Assembly (NCBI RefSeq): GCF_014268445.2
Contig: NZ_CP077089.1
Span: 2,659,501 to 2,723,500 of the forward strand
Length of the DNA stretch: 64,000 bases
Direction of reading: 5' to 3'
DNA from: Pseudomonas tensinigenes
GTDB taxonomy: Bacteria; Pseudomonadota; Gammaproteobacteria; Pseudomonadales; Pseudomonadaceae
Part shown: piece by piece, positions 15,389 through 24,292 of the stretch
Numbering within the stretch: the stretch's first letter is position 1
How the letters are laid out: every line of letters starts with the position of its first letter
The notes under the pieces: model-generated
The model's input: the letters and a program-made list of their open reading frames with translations, nothing else
Databases searched by the model: none
What the model was told of the DNA's origin: nothing
Position numbers and translations under genes: made by a program

Positions 15389-15904
15389 TTAAACGACTGG
15401 AGCACGCCAGTCATCGGAACCCGAAGTACCGGATACTTCGTGGGTCCAGGTGATTTTGCGGTAGGTGAACTGCACTTCTTCCAGGTGGGTGAAGTGCGAG
15501 TTGCCTGGATCCTGGCAGTTGTGCATTTTGTTGTTGATGGCGACGATGATCGCGTCTTCCAGTTTGGTGGTGTAGTAGTGCTCTTGGGTGCCTTGAGCAG
15601 AAGTACGGAACCACTGGATAACGATTTCGCTCATGCGCTCGCCGGAGGTCAGAGCGGCTTGCAGCAGAGGCGAAGCTTTGTCGTAGACCTTGGTGATCAC
15701 AACTGGCTTGTGAACGCGCTGACCGGTTGGCTGACCGGATTGCGGGTCACGCGGGATGATTACGTCGTGGCTGAAAGCCTGAACCATAACCTGGTCTTCG
15801 TGGCCTTCCTGGTAGGTGTTGCCTACGGAGTCAGCGGTGAAAGCGCCTGCAGTGATCAGGCCTTGTTTTTCGCCGGTAACCGACATGTACGCTGGTGTTG
15901 CCAT
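15389..15904 (-). CDS. hcp: Hcp-family T6SS tube protein
   Basis: A 171-residue Hcp: MATPAYMSVTGEKQGLITAG, the VQAFSHDVIIPRDPQSGQPT loop, HKPVVITKVYDKASPLL, and a C-terminal strand pair ending in KITWTHEVSGTS. Hexameric rings stack into the secreted inner tube. An ideal AAGGAG ribosome site lies before the ATG. It heads the leftward hcp-vgrG-DUF4123-rhs-immunity group. No T6SS sheath or baseplate genes are in the window, so this is an auxiliary (orphan) effector cluster that would use apparatus encoded elsewhere. Confidence 0.92.
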   Translation of the reverse strand: MATPAYMSVTGEKQGLITAGAFTADSVGNTYQEGHEDQVMVQAFSHDVIIPRDPQSGQPTGQRVHKPVVITKVYDKASPLLQAALTSGERMSEIVIQWFRTSAQGTQEHYYTTKLEDAIIVAINNKMHNCQDPGNSHFTHLEEVQFTYRKITWTHEVSGTSGSDDWRAPVV

Positions 15905-16072
15905 GGGGTGCTCTCCTTGCGGAATAATTTAAGGTGCCCGGGAGGCGAAATCGCCCGGTGGGTGCCTGACTGTTATCAAGGAGCGTGCCAACAATTGTCG
16001 CAGCCATGCGGGCCGGGGTGTTTGCCCGGTTTTTCCGGTGAGCGTGCGAAATAGAGCGGCCATCCAAGGCAA

Positions 16073-16118
16073 AAGTGCGCAAGAAGTTGCGCAGTACTGC
16101 GCAACTTCTTGCGCACTT
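16073..16118. promoter_or_regulatory. Perfect 46-bp palindrome made of two operator-like units
   Basis: A perfect dyad centred between 16095 and 16096. Each half is itself a palindrome of the form GTGCGCAA-GAAG-TTGCGCA. It lies about 170 bp upstream of the hcp start codon, in a 430-bp gap with no gene. Two abutting binding sites for a dimeric regulator is the simplest reading; a cruciform or transposition target is an alternative. Confidence 0.5.
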
Positions 16119-16178
16119 GGCTGCAGGCCTTGTACGACGTGGCTCTCAGCGGTTTTATTAGGCTTTTTTACAAAACAA

Positions 16179-16198
16179 GTGCGCAACTTCTTGCGCAC
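16179..16198. promoter_or_regulatory. Third copy of the GTGCGCAA-N4-TTGCGCAC palindrome
   Basis: The 20-bp sequence GTGCGCAACTTCTTGCGCAC repeats the unit seen twice at 16073-16118, about 60 bp further from hcp. Three copies in 125 bp point to cooperative protein binding. Confidence 0.5.
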
Positions 16199-16248
16199 AA
16201 TGGCCACAAGCCATCATTTGGTCGAGGCGGCTGCTTAAAACTTTTAGA

Positions 16249-16330
16249 TCAAAAGATCGCAGCCTTCGGCAGCTCCTACTTTTGGCATGCATTTCCCCTG
16301 TAGGAGCTGCCGAAGGCTGCGATCTTTTGA
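16249..16330. repeat. REP pair of the CTGCCGAAGGCTGCGAT family
   Basis: Perfect 31-base inverted repeat: 16249-16279 and 16300-16330, with a 20-base spacer. It is the same REP type that brackets the RAYT gene at 53.9-54.4 kb. It directly follows the hglS stop codon and would also fold as a transcript end. Confidence 0.85.
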
Positions 16331-16334
16331 TTTT

Positions 16335-17714
16335 TCAACGCGCAAATCGGGACAGACACTCATCAATCGAACGCTGCTGCGTCGCCGCATACAACCCCAA
16401 CTCATCAATGGTCGCGCGCTCCAGCGCCAGCTCAAAAGCCTGCCGATTGGAATGCTCGCCGTAATGCGCCTGCGCCGCATCGCCAAGGTTCGACTGAAAA
16501 ATCCCCGCCGCACTCACCGGCAGGAAATCTTCGTACACCAACGGTTCCGCTTTCACATAACCATCGCGCAACAAGTCCTCCAGAGACGACTGCCCAAGTC
16601 CTCCAGCAGCCAGACCTTTTTCCGTGGCGAAATAGCGAAAGTACGCCAACCCTTGTTCACGTATGCCTTCGACACTGTCAGGAAATTCGCCAAAGTGCTG
16701 AGCCATCAGCGCGTTGTAGCGTGCGGCGTTGGCTTCGTTGGGGAAGTCGCCGAGTTCATCGCGCGCGGCATTCAGCAAGCGGTCATACAGCGCCCGGCCT
16801 TTGGGGGTGAGTGCCGCGCCGCGCTGTTCGATTTCGCCGAAACGCGCGCTGTGACTGCCACGGGTCTGGTTCTGATCGGTGAAGGCGATCGGCTCGTCCA
16901 GCGCTTTGAAACTGGTTTGGCGCAAGAGGATCGGGCACTGCCGGCGCGGTGGGCCTTCGATCACGGCTTTCGGGGTGATGCCATGGGCTGGCATCTGTTC
17001 CTGGACGCGGTCGATGTCCAGCGTGCGCGGCGTCAGGTGATTGATGTGCGGGCCTTTGAACGCCACCACATCGGCGATCAAACGGTGTTGGGCGCTCAAA
17101 GTTTGATATTGCGCAGCGGTAACCGTGGCGCTGTGATGCCAGCGAAAGGTTTCCAGTGCTTGTAGGACGAATGCCTCGGCCTCGCTTTCATTCAGTCCGC
17201 CCGCGGTTTCAGCCTGCGCGATCAGGCGTAATGCTTCAGCGGTAAAGATCGAACGCTGGGCCAGCACGGATTCGGCAAAGTCGCGCAGTTCGGGATCTTC
17301 AATCAACTCCAGGCGCAACAGCGACGTAAACACCCGAAACGGGCTGACTTGCAGCGCCTCTTCATGCACCGCGCGAAACGCCGTGGAATGCACCGGTACG
17401 CCCGCCGGGGTCAGGTCGTAATAACCCACCGGCTGCATGCCCATCACCGCAAACAAGCGGGCGAGGGTGGCCAGTTCCGTCGCGGTGCCGACGCGAATGG
17501 CGCCATGGCGCTCCATGTCCAGCCGCTGGATTTCACCGGTGCTGTCGAGTTGCCGCGCGATATCCGGTTGACGTGCAAGCACTTCGCGGTTGGTCTGTTC
17601 CACCAACTCCATCAGCGCGCCGTACAGCGGCACTTCTTCGCGGTACATGTCGGACATCGCTTTGGAGAAGCGTTGGCGGATCAGGTCGGGGCTGACGAAC
17701 GGCTGCACGGTCAT
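16335..17714 (-). CDS. hglS: 2-oxoadipate dioxygenase/decarboxylase (D-2-hydroxyglutarate synthase, DUF1338)
   Basis: A 459-residue DUF1338/YdcJ protein, started at ATG 17714 (AGGA before it). HglS is a vicinal-oxygen-chelate Fe(II) enzyme that turns 2-oxoadipate plus O2 into D-2-hydroxyglutarate in D-lysine catabolism. Counting from this start, the known metal ligands fall exactly in place: His70 (MERHGAIR, with Arg74), His226 (GPHINH) and Glu294 (RFGE). That supports both the family and the start. It follows glcDEF by 88 bases on the same strand. GlcD-like FAD enzymes can oxidise D-2-hydroxy acids, so co-transcription may be meaningful. A REP pair follows the gene. Confidence 0.9.
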   Translation of the reverse strand: MTVQPFVSPDLIRQRFSKAMSDMYREEVPLYGALMELVEQTNREVLARQPDIARQLDSTGEIQRLDMERHGAIRVGTATELATLARLFAVMGMQPVGYYDLTPAGVPVHSTAFRAVHEEALQVSPFRVFTSLLRLELIEDPELRDFAESVLAQRSIFTAEALRLIAQAETAGGLNESEAEAFVLQALETFRWHHSATVTAAQYQTLSAQHRLIADVVAFKGPHINHLTPRTLDIDRVQEQMPAHGITPKAVIEGPPRRQCPILLRQTSFKALDEPIAFTDQNQTRGSHSARFGEIEQRGAALTPKGRALYDRLLNAARDELGDFPNEANAARYNALMAQHFGEFPDSVEGIREQGLAYFRYFATEKGLAAGGLGQSSLEDLLRDGYVKAEPLVYEDFLPVSAAGIFQSNLGDAAQAHYGEHSNRQAFELALERATIDELGLYAATQQRSIDECLSRFAR

Positions 17715-17802
17715 GAAAAAAATTCCTGCCACGGTCACGGAATGGATGAGGGAAAAGATCGCAGCCTTCTCGCACGCGGGCAAACGAAGAATCCTACGAA
17801 CT

Positions 17803-19023
17803 TCATTCTGCCAACGACTGATCCACCAGCTCGATCCAGTGCATCACCCGCGTGCGTCCGGCACTGCCCAGATGGCTCTGGCAGCCAACGTTGGAAGTGA
17901 CGATCAGCTCAGGGCGGCCACTCTCCAGCGCATTGAGGCGATTGTCGCGCAGTTGCCGGGCCAGCACCGGTTGCGTCAGCGAATAGGTGCCCGCCGAGCC
18001 GCAGCACAAATGGCCGTCGGGCACGGCGGTGAGATTGAAACCCAGGCGCGCCAGCACAGCTTCCACCGCGCCGCCCAGTTTCAACGCGTGCTGCAAGGTG
18101 CACGGGCAATGCACGGCAATCCGCCGTTCAGTGGCGGCGCAGATCTGTTCCAGCGGCTCCTGCGCGAGTACCTGCATCAGATCCAGCGTGCGCTCGCTGA
18201 TTTCCCTGGCCTTGGCCGCATACACCGGATCGTCTGCCAGCAAATGCCCGTAATCCTTGATGAATGCGCCGCAACCGCTGGCGGTCTGCACAATCGCTTC
18301 GGCGCCGTTTTGCAGTTGCGGCCACCAGGCATCGATGTTTTGTCGGGCGCGGCTGAGACCTTTGGCTTGCGCGTCGAGGTGATAGTCCAGCGCGCCGCAA
18401 CACCCGGCCTCGGCCACCGGGGTGACACTGATGCCCAAGCGATCCAGCACCCGCGCCGTAGCGTCATTGGTGTTTGGCGACAACCCCGGTTGCACGCAGC
18501 CTTCAAGCAACAACACCCGCCGGGCGTGGCGAGGGGCGGGGCGCAAACCGGAAAACGGCAGATGCTGCGGCAGTTTGCTTTCGAGCACTCGCGGCAACAG
18601 CGGCCGAAACGTCGTGCCCATGCGCAGCAAGCCTTTGAACAATCCCGGATTCGGCGCTAATGCGCGCAACCCTTCGCGCAACAGGCGCTGGGACGCCGGA
18701 CGCGGCACTGCTTGATCGACCACCGCGCGGCCAATGTCGAGCAGGTTGTGATAGTCGACGCCGGACGGGCAGGTGGTTTCGCAGTTACGGCACGACAGGC
18801 AGCGGTCCAGATGCAGTTGCGTCTGCGCCGTCGCGGGTGCGCCTTCGAGCACTTGCTTGATCAGGTAGATGCGCCCGCGCGGGCCATCGAGTTCATCGCC
18901 GAGCAATTGATAGGTCGGGCAGGTCGCGTTGCAAAAGCCGCAATGCACGCAGGTGCGCAGAATCTTTTCTGCCTCGGCGGCGCGGGGCAGTTGTCGCGAT
19001 TGTTCGCTGAGGGTGGTTTGCAT
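17803..19023 (-). CDS. glcF: Glycolate oxidase iron-sulfur subunit
   Basis: A 406-residue subunit from ATG 19023 (M-Q-T-T-L-S-E-Q). It has two 4Fe-4S ferredoxin motifs near the N-terminus (ILRTCVHCGFCNATCP and LDRCLSCRNCETTCPSGV). Two CCG domains follow (EAGCCGALDYH, HLCCGSAGTYSL), as in heterodisulfide-reductase-like electron carriers. It passes electrons from the FAD subunits to the membrane quinone pool. It lies two bases after glcE. The open frame upstream of 19023 overlaps glcE and is not the start. Confidence 0.92.
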   Translation of the reverse strand: MQTTLSEQSRQLPRAAEAEKILRTCVHCGFCNATCPTYQLLGDELDGPRGRIYLIKQVLEGAPATAQTQLHLDRCLSCRNCETTCPSGVDYHNLLDIGRAVVDQAVPRPASQRLLREGLRALAPNPGLFKGLLRMGTTFRPLLPRVLESKLPQHLPFSGLRPAPRHARRVLLLEGCVQPGLSPNTNDATARVLDRLGISVTPVAEAGCCGALDYHLDAQAKGLSRARQNIDAWWPQLQNGAEAIVQTASGCGAFIKDYGHLLADDPVYAAKAREISERTLDLMQVLAQEPLEQICAATERRIAVHCPCTLQHALKLGGAVEAVLARLGFNLTAVPDGHLCCGSAGTYSLTQPVLARQLRDNRLNALESGRPELIVTSNVGCQSHLGSAGRTRVMHWIELVDQSLAE

Positions 19024-19025
19024 GG

Positions 19026-20075
19026 CTAGAACTCCGCGTACATGCGCCCGGGGTTGAAGAGCCCTTGCGGGTCGAGTTGCGCTTTGAGTTGCCGGTGATA
19101 GCGCAGCAGTGTCCAGGCCAGCGGCTGGAATGGCGAAGAGCAGGCGCCGTGGGTAAAGCAGGTGGCATGGCCGCCGAGTTCCTGAGCGAGGATATGAATG
19201 TGCGCCGCGTCGGATTTCAGCCAGCGTTGTGCACCGGCCCAGTCGATCAGTTGCTCGCCGGGCAGATCCAGTGGTCCGAGATTGTTCGGCAACGACAAGC
19301 GCCACAGCGGCAGACCTTCGTTGAAAAACCCTAGACGCTGCTCATTCAGATCGCGCCAGAACCCTGAATCCAGCGGTTCACCACCGAGGCGTTGATGCGC
19401 CGCCGCCACCGAACCTTCGCCGCCCTCGAGACGCAAATACAGGCTCTGGCCATCGTGGCAGGCGGCACTGATCGGCAGCGGCTGCTGGCCCCACTCGGCA
19501 AGCTTGGCCAGCGCCCGCGCGCATTCCATGTCGAGGCGAATGCTCAGGCACTGGCGCGGTTTCGGCAGGACTTTCAGCGAGACCTCGGTGAGCACGCCGA
19601 GGCAGCCATAACTGCCGGCCATCAGCCGCGACAGGTCATAACCGGCGACGTTCTTCATCACTTCGCCGCCGAAGCGCAGGTGCTGACCGAGGCCGGTGAT
19701 CACCCGCGTGCCGAGGACGAAGTCGCGCACCGAGCCAGACCACGGTCGTCGTGGACCGGACAACCCCGTGGCGATCATGCCGCCGACGGTGGCGCCGTCG
19801 GCGAATGACGGCGGCTCGCACGGCAACATTTGTCCGGCAGCATCCAGCGCCGCCAGCAGTTCGGACAACGGTGTACCGGCGCGCGCCGTGACCACCAGTT
19901 CGGTCGGCTCGTAACGGACGATGCCGCAGTGGGCGCGGGTGTCGAGCACTTCGCCGGCCACCTCACGGCCGAGGAACGCTTTGCTGTTGCCACCCTGAAT
20001 TTTCAGCGGCGTGGCGTTGGCCCGGGCCTCGTTGACCTGATCGAGCAGGGCGCTGGCGGCATCGACATCGGCCAT
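19026..20075 (-). CDS. glcE: Glycolate oxidase FAD-binding subunit
   Basis: A 349-residue FAD_binding_4 protein, shorter than GlcD. PLKIQGGNSKAFLGR and VTARAGTPLSELLAALDAAG form the N-terminal FAD-binding part. FADGATVGGMIATGLSGPRR gives the second FAD segment. It ends LDPQGLFNPGRMYAEF. It forms the membrane-bound complex with GlcD and GlcF that oxidises glycolate to glyoxylate. Its ATG overlaps the last base of glcD. Confidence 0.92.
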   Translation of the reverse strand: MADVDAASALLDQVNEARANATPLKIQGGNSKAFLGREVAGEVLDTRAHCGIVRYEPTELVVTARAGTPLSELLAALDAAGQMLPCEPPSFADGATVGGMIATGLSGPRRPWSGSVRDFVLGTRVITGLGQHLRFGGEVMKNVAGYDLSRLMAGSYGCLGVLTEVSLKVLPKPRQCLSIRLDMECARALAKLAEWGQQPLPISAACHDGQSLYLRLEGGEGSVAAAHQRLGGEPLDSGFWRDLNEQRLGFFNEGLPLWRLSLPNNLGPLDLPGEQLIDWAGAQRWLKSDAAHIHILAQELGGHATCFTHGACSSPFQPLAWTLLRYHRQLKAQLDPQGLFNPGRMYAEF

Positions 20076-21574
20076 CAGAAACGCTCCAGTTCGGGGAAGG
20101 GCAATTGCCCTGCGTGAATGTGCATCGCGCCGAATTCGGCGCAGCGGTGCAGGGTCGGAATGTTCTTGCCGGGGTTGAGCAGGCCTTGTGGGTCGAACGC
20201 GGCTTTTACTGCATGGAACAGGCTCAGTTCGTCACTGTTGAACTGCGCGCACATCTGGTTGATTTTCTCGCGGCCGACGCCGTGTTCGCCGGTGATGCTG
20301 CCGCCGACCTGCACGCACAGTTCAAGGATCTTGCCGCCCAAGGCTTCGGCGCGGTGCAATTCGCCGGGTTGATTGGCGTCGAACAGAATCAACGGGTGCA
20401 TGTTGCCGTCGCCGGCATGGAACACGTTGGCCACGCGCAAACCGTATTCTTCGCTGAGTCGGGCGATGCTTTGCAGTACACCGGGCAATTCGCGGCGCGG
20501 GATGGTGCCGTCCATGCAGTAATAGTCAGGTGATAGACGGCCGATGGCCGGGAAAGCATTTTTGCGCCCGGCCCAGAAGCGCACGCGCTCGGCTTCGTCG
20601 CGGGCCTGACGCACTTCGGTGGCGCCGGCCGCGGTCATGACCTCGCGCACCCGTTGGCAGTCGTCGTGGACATCGGCCTCGACGCCATCGAGTTCGCACA
20701 ACAGAATCGCCTCGGCATCGACCGGGTAACCGGCGTGAATGAAATCTTCGGCGGCGCGAATGGCGAGGTTGTCCATCATCTCCAGCCCGCCGGGAATGAT
20801 CCCCGCCGCGATGATTTCGGCGACCGCGCTGCCAGCCTTTTCCACGGAATCGAAGCTGGCCAGCAGCACTTTCGCGACCTGCGGTTTGGGCAGCAGTTTG
20901 ACCGTGACTTCGGTGATGATCCCCAGCAATCCTTCGGAGCCGGTGAACAAGGCGAGCAGATCGAAACCCGCTGAGTCGAGGGCATCCGAACCGAGGGTCA
21001 GGCGTTCGCCTTCGATGGTCAGCACTTCGATTTTCAGCAGGTTGTGCACGGTCAATCCGTATTTGAGGCAATGCACGCCGCCAGCGTTTTCGGCGACGTT
21101 GCCGCCGATCGAGCAGGCGATCTGCGACGATGGATCCGGCGCGTAATACAGTCCGAAGGGCGCCGCTGCCTGAGAGATCGCCAGATTGCGCACCCCCGGC
21201 TGAATCCGCGCGGTGCGGGCGGCGGGGTCGATGTGCAGAATATTATTGAAGCGCGCCATCACCAGCAGCAGGCCTTGCTCCAGCGGCAAGGCACCGCCGG
21301 ACAACCCGGTGCCGGCGCCACGGGCAACCACCGGGACGTTCTTCTGATGGCAGAGTTTGAGCAGGCTTTGCACTTGCTCGAGTCGACGCGGCAGGGCAAC
21401 CAGCATCGGCGTGGTGCGGTAGGCGGAGAGGCCATCGCATTCGTAGGGTTTGAGTTCGTCCTCGCGCCATAAAATGTCGAGGTCAGGCAGCGCTTGCTGC
21501 AATGCCTTGAGGAATTCGGCCTTGTTCACCTGCGGCAGCGGGCCGTCGAGGCGTTCGTCATAAAGAATGTTCAT
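20075..21574 (-). CDS. glcD: Glycolate oxidase catalytic FAD subunit
   Basis: A 499-residue FAD-linked oxidase of normal GlcD length. It has the PVVARGAGTGLSGGALPL and SSQIACSIGGNVAENAGGVH FAD-binding segments and a C-terminal FAD_oxidase_C domain (VFHAGDGNMHPLILFD, GSITGEHGVGREK). It is first of the glcD-glcE-glcF run. No glcC regulator or glcG is in the window. The family also includes D-lactate and D-2-hydroxyglutarate dehydrogenases. The presence of E and F favours glycolate, with possible breadth. Confidence 0.92.
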   Translation of the reverse strand: MNILYDERLDGPLPQVNKAEFLKALQQALPDLDILWREDELKPYECDGLSAYRTTPMLVALPRRLEQVQSLLKLCHQKNVPVVARGAGTGLSGGALPLEQGLLLVMARFNNILHIDPAARTARIQPGVRNLAISQAAAPFGLYYAPDPSSQIACSIGGNVAENAGGVHCLKYGLTVHNLLKIEVLTIEGERLTLGSDALDSAGFDLLALFTGSEGLLGIITEVTVKLLPKPQVAKVLLASFDSVEKAGSAVAEIIAAGIIPGGLEMMDNLAIRAAEDFIHAGYPVDAEAILLCELDGVEADVHDDCQRVREVMTAAGATEVRQARDEAERVRFWAGRKNAFPAIGRLSPDYYCMDGTIPRRELPGVLQSIARLSEEYGLRVANVFHAGDGNMHPLILFDANQPGELHRAEALGGKILELCVQVGGSITGEHGVGREKINQMCAQFNSDELSLFHAVKAAFDPQGLLNPGKNIPTLHRCAEFGAMHIHAGQLPFPELERF

Positions 21575-21591
21575 CTCAGGCTTACCCCTTG

Positions 21592-21697
21592 CTGATCGTT
21601 CCCACGTTCTGCGTGGGAATGCAGCCCGTGACGCTCCGCGTCACTGGACGCGGAGCGTCCCTTGAGGCATTACCACGCAGAGCGTGGGAACGATCAG
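21592..21697. repeat. Large palindromic GATCGTTCCCACGC-type repeat
   Basis: Outer arms CTGATCGTTCCCACG... and ...CGTGGGAACGATCAG enclose further nested inverted repeats (GACGCTCCGCGTC / GACGCGGAGCGTC). The whole would fold into a long cruciform. A related copy occurs at 40630-40732. It fills the gap between the hydrolase and glcD. Confidence 0.8.
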
Positions 21698-21712
21698 GGG
21701 CTGGGTGCATTG

Positions 21713-22639
21713 TCATCTTTGGCTTCCCAGAAACTCGCGATAAAGCTCTGCAGTATTCCCCGGCTGTTCAACCATCGGCATGTGCCCGACATGATCCCAG
21801 ACATCCACGCGCAAATTGGCGATGCCCTTGCTCCACACCGGCACGCTGCTGACGTCGATCAGCCGATCCTTGCGCCCCCAGAGCAACAGCGCCGGGCATT
21901 TGATATCGGGTAGTTTCGGCTCCATCGGCGGGCTGGCGCGAAAATCGCGGAAGATCTCTTCCAGTTCATCGCGTTGTTGTTCGTAGCGCTGGGCGATGGC
22001 GTCCAACACTAGATTCGGTACCCACGGCGGCGATTCCATGGTCATTGCATAAAACTGGCGAAACTCTTCCCGCGAGTTGATCAGAAACGGGTTATGCCCG
22101 CGCGCCAGATGCCGCTCCATGTCGCTGACCTCCGGTGCCGTGACGCCCGCCGGGTCGATCAGCGCCACCGAAGCAATGCGATCCGGGTAAGTTGCCGCCA
22201 GCCACGCCGCGATGTAGCCCCCCATCGAGTTGCCGATCACATGGACTTTTTCCACGCCGCAGACGTCGAGCAACTGGATCATGCGTTTGGCTTGCAGCGG
22301 AATGTCATAACCACCGCCCGCCTTGAACCCGGTTTCACCATGGCCGGCGAGGTCCGGGATGATCACCCGATACTCGCGCACGAAGTGCCGGGAAAAGCGC
22401 AACCACAGGTTCTTCTCGGCGCTGTAGCCATGCAGCATCAGAATCGCGCTGGCCGCTTCGTACGGCCCGCCCTGCCAGGTCGAGACGCTCATCTCGGCGA
22501 TTGGCACTTCGATCTTGTGCAATTTGTACAACTTGGCCTCGATGGCCATGTTCAGGTCGTACAGCCAATGACCGACCGCCGGATAACTCAACCAGCTCCA
22601 GGCCACGAAAACCGCGAGGGCGACAAACAGCAAAAGCAT
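21713..22639 (-). CDS. Alpha/beta-fold hydrolase with N-terminal membrane anchor
   Basis: A 308-residue protein. Residues 1-20 (MLLLFVALAVFVAWSWLSYP) are a membrane anchor or uncleaved signal. The fold motifs are ILMLHGYSAEKN (oxyanion HG), VIGNSMGGYIAA (nucleophile Ser), WGRKDRLID (acid) and HVGHMPMVEQP (catalytic His). It is 21 bases downstream of the flavin monooxygenase on the same strand. A monooxygenase making esters next to an esterase cutting them is a known arrangement in Pseudomonas alkanone degradation. An ester substrate is therefore likely, though untested. Confidence 0.82.
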   Translation of the reverse strand: MLLLFVALAVFVAWSWLSYPAVGHWLYDLNMAIEAKLYKLHKIEVPIAEMSVSTWQGGPYEAASAILMLHGYSAEKNLWLRFSRHFVREYRVIIPDLAGHGETGFKAGGGYDIPLQAKRMIQLLDVCGVEKVHVIGNSMGGYIAAWLAATYPDRIASVALIDPAGVTAPEVSDMERHLARGHNPFLINSREEFRQFYAMTMESPPWVPNLVLDAIAQRYEQQRDELEEIFRDFRASPPMEPKLPDIKCPALLLWGRKDRLIDVSSVPVWSKGIANLRVDVWDHVGHMPMVEQPGNTAELYREFLGSQR

Positions 22640-22660
22640 CGACGTCTTCCTTTTACGTGT

Positions 22661-24115
22661 TCAGGACAGAATGTGGTCGGCCGGTTTCAGCGCTTGGGTC
22701 AAGCGGTGATAGCTGAAACTGAAGCCGGGAAACATCGCGATCACATGACCGCTCTTGCTTTGATACCAACTGTGGCAGCCGCCGGACTTCCAGACCGTGC
22801 GCTGCATTTCCCGATGAATCATCTCAGTGTAGGTACGTTCCGCTTCGGGGCGCACTTCGATGCTGCGCAGGCCTTTGGCCTGCACGGTGCGGATGCAGTC
22901 GAGGATGTAGTTCATCTGCGACTCGATGATGAACAGCGCCGAGGTGTGGCCAATGCCGGTGTTAGGGCCGGTGACGATAAACAGGTTGGGGAAGTCCGGC
23001 AGGCTGGTGCCCAGATAGGCGCGCGGGTATTGCGCCCAGACCTCTCTGAGTTGCACGGCGTTTTTTCCGCTGACCGGATAGGAAATCACCCCGTCGGTGG
23101 CGTCGTAACCGGTCGACCAGACGATCAGATCAACGTCGATGTGCTGACCGTCCTGAGTGTTGATGCCGGTTTCGTCGATGGACGCAATGCCTTGCTCGCG
23201 GGTATGCAAGGTGACGTTGGCGCGACTCAGCGCCGGGTAATAGGTACTGGAAACCAGTACCCGTTTGCAGCCGATGGTGAAGTCCGGGGTGAGTTTTTCT
23301 CGCAGCACCGGGTCCGGCACCTGGCGTTTGAGAAAACGCAGGGCGTGCTGCTGGACCATGTGAATCGCTGCTTTCGAATATTTGAACGCGATGACCCGGG
23401 TTTCGAATTGCCAGTAAATCAGCCAGCGCAACAGTTTGTAGGCGGGTTTGCGGCCAAGCAGCCAGCGTTGCAACGGCCCGAACTGACGATCGGCGCGGGG
23501 CAGCACCCAATGGGGCGCGCGTTGAAACACGTGCAATTGCTCGACCTGCGCCGCAATCGCTGGAATCACCTGCACCGCACTGGCGCCGCTGCCGACGATG
23601 GCCACGCGTTTACCGCGGTAGTCGTAGCTGTGATCCCAATTGTTTGTATGAAAAGTCTTGCCTTGAAAGCGATCCCGGCCGGGAAAGTGCGGAATGACCG
23701 GTTGGCTCAATGGCCCGGTGGCATTGATCAGGAACTGCGCATAAAAGGTGCCTTTGCTGGCGGTATACACGGCCCAGCGTTTTTCCGTGTCGTCCCATTC
23801 GACGCGCTCGACATTGGCCTCCAGCTCAACGCGTTCGCGCAAACCGAATTCCTCGATGACATGTTCGGTGTAGCGCTGCAGTTCGGCCTGCCCGGCGAAC
23901 ATCTGCGACCAGCGGTACGGTGCGAACGACAGCGAATACAGCGGCGACGGCACGTCCACTGCTGCGCCAGGGTAGGTGTTCTGGCACCAGGTGCCGCCAA
24001 AAAAGTCCCTTCGCTCCAGCAGGCGAAAATCGTCGATCCCGGCTTTGAGCAGGTTGACCGCAGCACATTGACCGCCAAAACCGCTACCGATGATCAACAC
24101 GTGATAGGTGTGCAT
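22661..24115 (-). CDS. Flavin-containing (Baeyer-Villiger-type) monooxygenase
   Basis: A 484-residue enzyme with an N-terminal FAD GxGxxG (VLIIGSGFGGQCAAVNLL), the Baeyer-Villiger fingerprint FQGKTFHTNNWD (FxGxxxHxxxW[D/P]), and an NADPH GxGxxA/S (VAIVGSGASAVQVIP). The later VDLIVWSTGYDA motif is conserved in class B flavoprotein monooxygenases. It probably inserts oxygen into ketones to give esters. The adjoining hydrolase would then cleave them. The substrate range cannot be read from sequence. It is divergent from the diguanylate cyclase gene. Confidence 0.87.
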   Translation of the reverse strand: MHTYHVLIIGSGFGGQCAAVNLLKAGIDDFRLLERRDFFGGTWCQNTYPGAAVDVPSPLYSLSFAPYRWSQMFAGQAELQRYTEHVIEEFGLRERVELEANVERVEWDDTEKRWAVYTASKGTFYAQFLINATGPLSQPVIPHFPGRDRFQGKTFHTNNWDHSYDYRGKRVAIVGSGASAVQVIPAIAAQVEQLHVFQRAPHWVLPRADRQFGPLQRWLLGRKPAYKLLRWLIYWQFETRVIAFKYSKAAIHMVQQHALRFLKRQVPDPVLREKLTPDFTIGCKRVLVSSTYYPALSRANVTLHTREQGIASIDETGINTQDGQHIDVDLIVWSTGYDATDGVISYPVSGKNAVQLREVWAQYPRAYLGTSLPDFPNLFIVTGPNTGIGHTSALFIIESQMNYILDCIRTVQAKGLRSIEVRPEAERTYTEMIHREMQRTVWKSGGCHSWYQSKSGHVIAMFPGFSFSYHRLTQALKPADHILS

Positions 24116-24292
24116 GGGCCTCCTTCTTATAGTTGTTTTTCCATTTTGCTCCTTTCATGTATAGCCAAATATTTGCACTGTGTGCGGCCCTGATGTCGCT
24201 CTATTCAGCCCGCTGGCCGGTGATGGCTATTTAACGTCGCCCTGTTAGACTTCCAGCACATCCGTCCTGCGGTGTGCGTGAGCGAGGTCCTT

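Noticed and set aside
22094..24193. A 699-codon + strand open frame opposite the hydrolase and monooxygenase genes
   Set aside because: It spans two convincing genes on the other strand and has no recognisable domain.
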